A program made the translations under genes and the position numbers. The notes under the pieces are model-generated. The model had not been told where the DNA came from. It did not search any database and saw nothing but the letters and a program-made list of their open reading frames with translations. 64,000 nt of DNA. Origin: Rhytidiadelphus loreus (lineage: Eukaryota > Streptophyta > Bryopsida > Hypnales > Hylocomiaceae). Numbering within the stretch: the first letter of the stretch is position 1; each line of letters begins with the position of its first letter. Shown here piece after piece: positions 59,435 to 64,000 of the stretch. The stretch spans positions 62,725,348-62,789,347 of the forward strand of contig OX344764.1 in assembly GCA_947034895.1 (NCBI GenBank), read 5' to 3'.

Positions 59435-61019
59435 ATTATTATCCTTTCAGACTAAGGTGAAAACACCCCAAACCGACCATGTTAGTGTCCACAAAAGTTC
59501 CATTCAACCGTTCCTTTACTTAATTGCGATTAGTTCACTGTTGATTCTTTAGATTTCAGTTTTATGACCAAGCTATGTGATGGTTTCAAAGGCAGAGGGA
59601 TCTCCCTCTTTGAAAATTCATAGCAATTACATGTATTATTGAAAAAATAAAAAATAAAAAATTCATGATCTCAATTGCTAGTACCATATAAATGTTTTTT
59701 TTCTTGAAAAAAGTGCCTCCAATTATGTTGAATTGCTTATTTTGATGATTTTGGGTGTTTTCACCTTAATCAGGTTATTTTGTGTGATGCCCAATCTCAA
59801 ATTATGTGGGGAAGAGGTGTATGTAAGATGTCCCAATCAGGGTTGTCTTGTCTGACATATTTTTGGGTTTAGGCGTCGTGTATGACGTCTGATGTCACGT
59901 GTCACCAAGTGTCAAGTTTACTTGACAACGTGTCGCGGAGGGGTAAAAAAATTTACCCCACGGTAAATAGATTTTGCCTACGTGGCAAGGTTTACAAAAT
60001 GGCTTGGAAAGCCAACTTGGGTGACTGCGGGTAGGGGTGCATGTACTTCAGCCTTGGGCAACCGCGGATGGAGGCGCGTGCAAGTACAAATGGGGCGACT
60101 ACGGGTTCTAAAATTAGGGTGACTTCTGGTCCAGGGGGGCGACTTCCTTGTTGCAATTGTCAAAAAACACTCAAAACTGCCATTTTTGTGCAAACTGCAA
60201 AGAGCAAAAAAATTTAGAATGGTATTTTTTTTCCATATGTTACCATAGGATCTTGCAATAAAATAGTTTGAGAATGCATGGAAAAAATTTCAGACATTTT
60301 GACCACATAGATTGCAAGATAAATACATTCAAAGTGAAAAAATTGTGTATTTTTGGCACAATGGCAAACTAGTTTAAGAGACTTCAAATCTTCTTAACTT
60401 AAATAGTTTGAATTGTAGATCTTGAATTTAGTTTTTTTTCATCATTCAAAATTGAGTTGAAAATATAGAAAAAATAAAAGTTTAAAATATAATGAAATTT
60501 TCATTCTTTAAAAATTTATTTAGTAGAAGAAGGTATCATAAAGGGTAAAACTAAATCATTAATAGCTCTAAGATGGAATTAAAACTCACTAATTCCAATA
60601 GTGAGATTGTTCTAACAATCAATGTTAATTTGGTAAACCTATTTGTTCTGAATTTTTCTGAAAATTGAACTCAAAAACAAATCCTATACCTATATTTTAC
60701 AAAACAATATTATAATTGTTTGCAAAACAAGATGCTCTATAACTTCTTGGCAACCTCTTCATATCATAAATCCAAATGAAATGAATAAAAGCTTTCCATA
60801 TGGAAATAAAATAAAATATATGAGAAAAAAAATTAATTTTTAATTCAAATTTTTCTAGATTTGTTTTTGCTCATCCAAATGATTTAATTTAGATCAAAGC
60901 TAATTGTTGTATAATTCTTGCTCCTAGGCACCAATTAAAATAAAAATTACATTCCTAGAAAGCTAATTTTTTTTTCCTATCTTTTCATAAAAATTTGACC
61001 ATATAGGAACTTGGCCAAA
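59435..61019. other. DDAH downstream region; GC-rich island; AT-rich DNA
   Basis: The first part is probably the DDAH 3' UTR. At 59911-59960 are two tight palindromes (GTCAAGTTTACTTGAC and GGGGTAAA-AAAA-TTTACCCC, the latter at 59940-59959). 60018-60150 is a GC-rich patch with GGCGACT.CGGGT-type motifs resembling the 63-kb minisatellite. The remainder is AT-rich without genes. Confidence 0.45.
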
Positions 61020-62655
61020 ATCCATTTGCCCCTTGTAAAGACAAATGAATGAGAGTTTAGAGATTAACATCCTATCAGTGTATTATTTAACAAGTGGATT
61101 TTAAATTTGAACACCCTCTGAAGATTTGTATAAAAACATTCCTATTTGATTTTCTCTATTCTCTGTGCATCATCATACTTATGTATAATTTACCACCTTC
61201 ATCTAAAATTTAAAAATAGAGGAAAGAGATTTAAATTAGAGCTTCTCCTCTTGAATTATGCAAATCTCTAAAAGTCATCCTACCAAGGTATTATTTATGA
61301 AGTAGATTTTAAAATACAAAATAATAAAATGTAGATTTTAGAAAGAGCTTTCCATTTTGAATTTCACTATCCTCCAAGTATCATCAATTCATCATACTCA
61401 TGTATTATTTACCACTTTAATTTCAAGCTTAAAAATTAGAAGAAAGAGATTTAAATCAGAATTATTCCTTTTGATTTAATTTATGTAAATTTCAAAGAAT
61501 CATCCTATGGGAGTATTATTTATCAAATGTATTTCAAAATACAAAATAATGAATGGAGATATTTGCAATACCTTCCCCATTTAATTTTCTCGATTCTCCA
61601 AGCATCCTTATAATCAACTGTTTATGAATTATTCACCACCTTCATCTTTGACTTCAAAATTAGAGGGAAGAAATTTGAATTAAAACTTCCTTTTTTTAAT
61701 TTAATTTAGGCAAATCTCAAAGAATCATCCTATGGGTGTATTATTTATCAATTTTTTTTCAAAATACAAAATAATGAATGGAGATATTTGCAATACCTTC
61801 CCCATTTATTTTTCTTGATTCTCCAACCATCCTTGTACTCAACTACTTATGAATCATTTACCACCTTTATCTCTAACTTAAAAATTAGAAGGAAGAGATT
61901 TGAATTAAAATTTTCCCTTTTGATTTATGCAAATCTCAAAGACTTACCCTATGGGTGTATTATTTATAAATTGTTTTTCAAGATACAAAATAATGCATGA
62001 AGATATTTGCAATACCTTCCCCATTTAATTTTCTTGATTTTCCAAGCTTCTTTGTACTCATGAATTATTTACCACCTTCATCTTTAATTTAAAAATTAGT
62101 GGGGAAGGGATTTAAAGAAAAACTTCTCTTTTTGATTTAATTTATGCAAATCTCAAAGAATTACCCTACGGGTGTATAACTTATCAAGTGTATTTAAAAA
62201 TACAAAATAAAGCATGGAAATATTTGCAATACATTTTCCATTTAATTTTCTTGATTCTCCAAACATCTTTGTACTCATGAATTATTTACCACCTTCAACT
62301 CTAACTTAAGAAATTAGTGGGGAAGGAATTTAAATGAAAACTTCCCCTTTTGATTTAATTTATGCAAATTTCAACAAATTATCCTACTAAAGGGGTCTAT
62401 AATTTATGAAGTGTATTTTAAAATACAAAATAATGCATGAAAATATTTGTAATACCTTCTCCATTTAATTTTCTTGGTCCTCCAAACATCTTTGTACTTA
62501 TGAATTATTTACCATATTCACTTCTAAATTAGTGGGGAAGAGATTTAAATGAAAACTTCCCCTACGGATTTAAACAAATCTCAAATAGTCATTCTACAAG
62601 TGTATAATTTATCAAATGAATTTTGAAATACAAAAAAATAGATGGAGAGATATTT
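61020..62655. repeat. Satellite-like array, about 8 units of about 220 bp
   Basis: Units are recognised by CATCCTATGGGTGTATTATTTATCAA-like blocks near 61071, 61277, 61502, 61725, 61945, 62161, 62381 and 62589 (spacing 206-225 bp). Each is followed by AAAATACAAAATAATG, GATATTTGCAATACCTTCC, TTAATTTTCTTGATTCTCC, a TCATGAATTATTTACCACC block, and TTAAATGAAAACTTCCCC. It is AT-rich and noncoding; central copies are the most alike and edge copies more diverged. Confidence 0.85.
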
Positions 62656-63084
62656 ATGATCTTTCTTATTTGATTTATTCCATATTATGTAATCCCAATC
62701 GAATAAATGAAAATGAACCATTGATATATATTTAACAAAATTGCATGTTTGCAAAACTTGAGTGTTCAATGGAAGATGACATCTTGCCATAAAATTTACA
62801 TACTAGAGCTAATTAATAGATCAAATAAGATATTATCAAATACAAGTAGTACTATAGAGAATCCAAAGCAACTAGATTTTTAGAAGAGCTTCCATTTTTA
62901 ATAAATGAGATTCGGTGTCAAAGCTATGAAATCTGATCTCATCAAGGTCCATTTACTTAGCTCACCTACCAAGGTAGGTCCACTAATGTACCTAGCAAAC
63001 TAAAACGAAAGTAATTGACTATAATGAAGTTGTCAATTTCTACTTTCATCACCCAAAAAATGCAGTCCAATGCGTTTTTCAAGT

Positions 63085-63713
63085 AACTTTGAGTCTTGGG
63101 CGACCTCTCATGGAGGAGAATGCGGGTCAGGGCGACCTCGGGTAAGGGGCGACTGCGGGTGGAGGTGGAAAGAATGGCCTTCCTTGGTCCAAAAAATGGC
63201 AAAATTGGGCCTTTTGGGGGTTTCTAGGGGCGACTTCGGGTCTTGGACAACCTCTCATGGAGGAGAATGCGGGTCAGGGCGACTTCTTAAGGGCGACCTC
63301 GGGTAAGGGGCGACTGCGGGTGGAGGTGGAAAAAATGGCCCTCCCTTGGTCCAAAAAAATGGCAAATTTGGGCCTTTTGGAGGGTTTCTAGGGGCGACTT
63401 CGGGTATTGGGCGACCTCTCACGGAGGAGAATGCGGGTCAGGGCGACCTCGGGTAAGGGGCGACTGCGGATGGAGGTGGAAAGAATGGCCCTCCCTTTGT
63501 CCAAAAAATGGCAAAATTGGGCCTTTGGGGGGTTTCTAGGGGCGACTTCGGGTCTTGGGCGACCTCTCATGGAGGAGAATGCACGTCAGGGCGACTTCCT
63601 AAGGGCGACCTCGGGTAAGGGGCGACTATGGGTGGAAGTGGAAAGAATGGCCCTCCCTTTGTCCAAAAAATGACAAATTTGGGCCTTTGGGGGGGTTCTA
63701 GGGGCAATTAAAA
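63085..63713. repeat. GC-rich minisatellite, 4 units in a 2 x about 312-bp higher order
   Basis: Four units of about 150-163 bp built from GGGCGACCTCGGGT/GGGCGACTTCGGGT submotifs, a GGAGGTGGAAAGAATGGCC block and a CAAAAAATGGCAAAATTGGG block. Units 2 and 4 carry an extra GCGACTTC(T/C)TAAGG segment that units 1 and 3 lack, so the array repeats as a dimer. The ORFs through it are by-products of the period. Confidence 0.85.
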
Positions 63714-64000
63714 TTGACATCACTAAGCATATGGTGACATAATGACATGTGCTTCTAATTCAAAGTTGGGCACCAACAAGTGAGGATAGAGATTATACGC
63801 TTTTTAATGAGAGATCCTAAGTAGAAACAAATATTTGATGATGTGGTCAACAATAAAAGGAGTCTTTTGGTTTTAGTTACCTATAGTAAGGCCGCAGGTG
63901 CTACTTTAGAGACCCTCATCCACGCAACTACTCAAATATGACAATGGAATATTTGAAAACACATTAGTAATGAGGTACTTTGTGAGGAAGTTGGGTGTAG
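63714..64000. other. Window end, unassigned
   Basis: AT-moderate DNA to the end of the window. Broken-frame translation shows no family I can name, and a transposase remnant cannot be excluded. Confidence 0.3.

Noticed and set aside
63070..63673. ORFs of 60-88 aa through the GC-rich repeat
   Set aside because: Products of a repeat period; no independent coding signal.
63714..64000. Possible transposase fragment at the window end
   Set aside because: Only broken frames, with no family signature I can name.
1..64000. tRNA, rRNA, CRISPR arrays, bacterial-type operons
   Set aside because: None seen by eye; the sequence is eukaryotic nuclear DNA. A tRNA scan could not be run.

Overview
The window looks like nuclear DNA of a land plant, most likely a moss or other seed-free plant. 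This rests on intron-rich GT-AG genes, plastid and mitochondrial targeting peptides, plant telomere-type TTTAGGG runs in introns and promoters, and plant-specific families (DYW-type PPR, PDF-motif protein, ACT-domain STY kinase, ASHR2-like SET-MYND protein, HISN7). The species cannot be fixed from the sequence alone. Genes of moderate GC sit as islands in very AT-rich DNA full of inverted-repeat elements and satellites.

Layout: 1-3.4 kb is AT-rich repeat DNA. 4.0-8.0 kb (-) is a nine-exon histidinol-phosphate phosphatase (HISN7/IMPL2). It is divergent from a five-exon cyclophilin (CYP18-1/PPIL3 type, +, 8.5-10.4 kb), and the two share a roughly 0.5 kb promoter. 11.2-18.9 kb (-) is a 17-exon ACT-domain Raf-like kinase (STY8/17/46 group). 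19-24.9 kb is noncoding with fold-back elements. 25.0-29.2 kb (-) is a ten-exon plastid Obg GTPase, divergent from a small unidentified ORF at 29.5 kb. 29.8-34.6 kb is transposon debris, including a Ty3/gypsy 3' end with an LTR and a Stowaway-like element. 34.6-37.1 kb (-) is a four-exon tyrosine/tryptophan-permease-like transporter. 38.5-44.9 kb (+) carries a PDF-motif protein gene followed by a DYW-type PPR ORF. The two can be joined in frame by consensus splice sites. 49.0-49.6 kb (-) is a PRA1-family membrane protein. 50-54.4 kb is AT-rich DNA with two complete TTAA-bounded transposons. 55.7-56.8 kb (-) is an ASHR2-like SET-MYND protein, divergent from a five-exon dimethylarginine dimethylaminohydrolase (DDAH, +, 57.1-59.4 kb). 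60-63.7 kb holds a roughly 220-bp satellite and a GC-rich higher-order minisatellite.

The genes form no operon or pathway cluster. Three divergent pairs (HISN7/CYP18-1, Obg/small ORF, ASHR2/DDAH) probably share promoters, and several products are organellar. The most notable features are the possible PDF-PPR-DYW fusion gene, a set of TTAA-CCC-ended (piggyBac-like) nonautonomous elements whose inverted ends match within each copy but differ between copies, and several long hairpin elements. Exon boundaries were worked out by eye from reading frame, splice consensus and family knowledge, and most phases close exactly.
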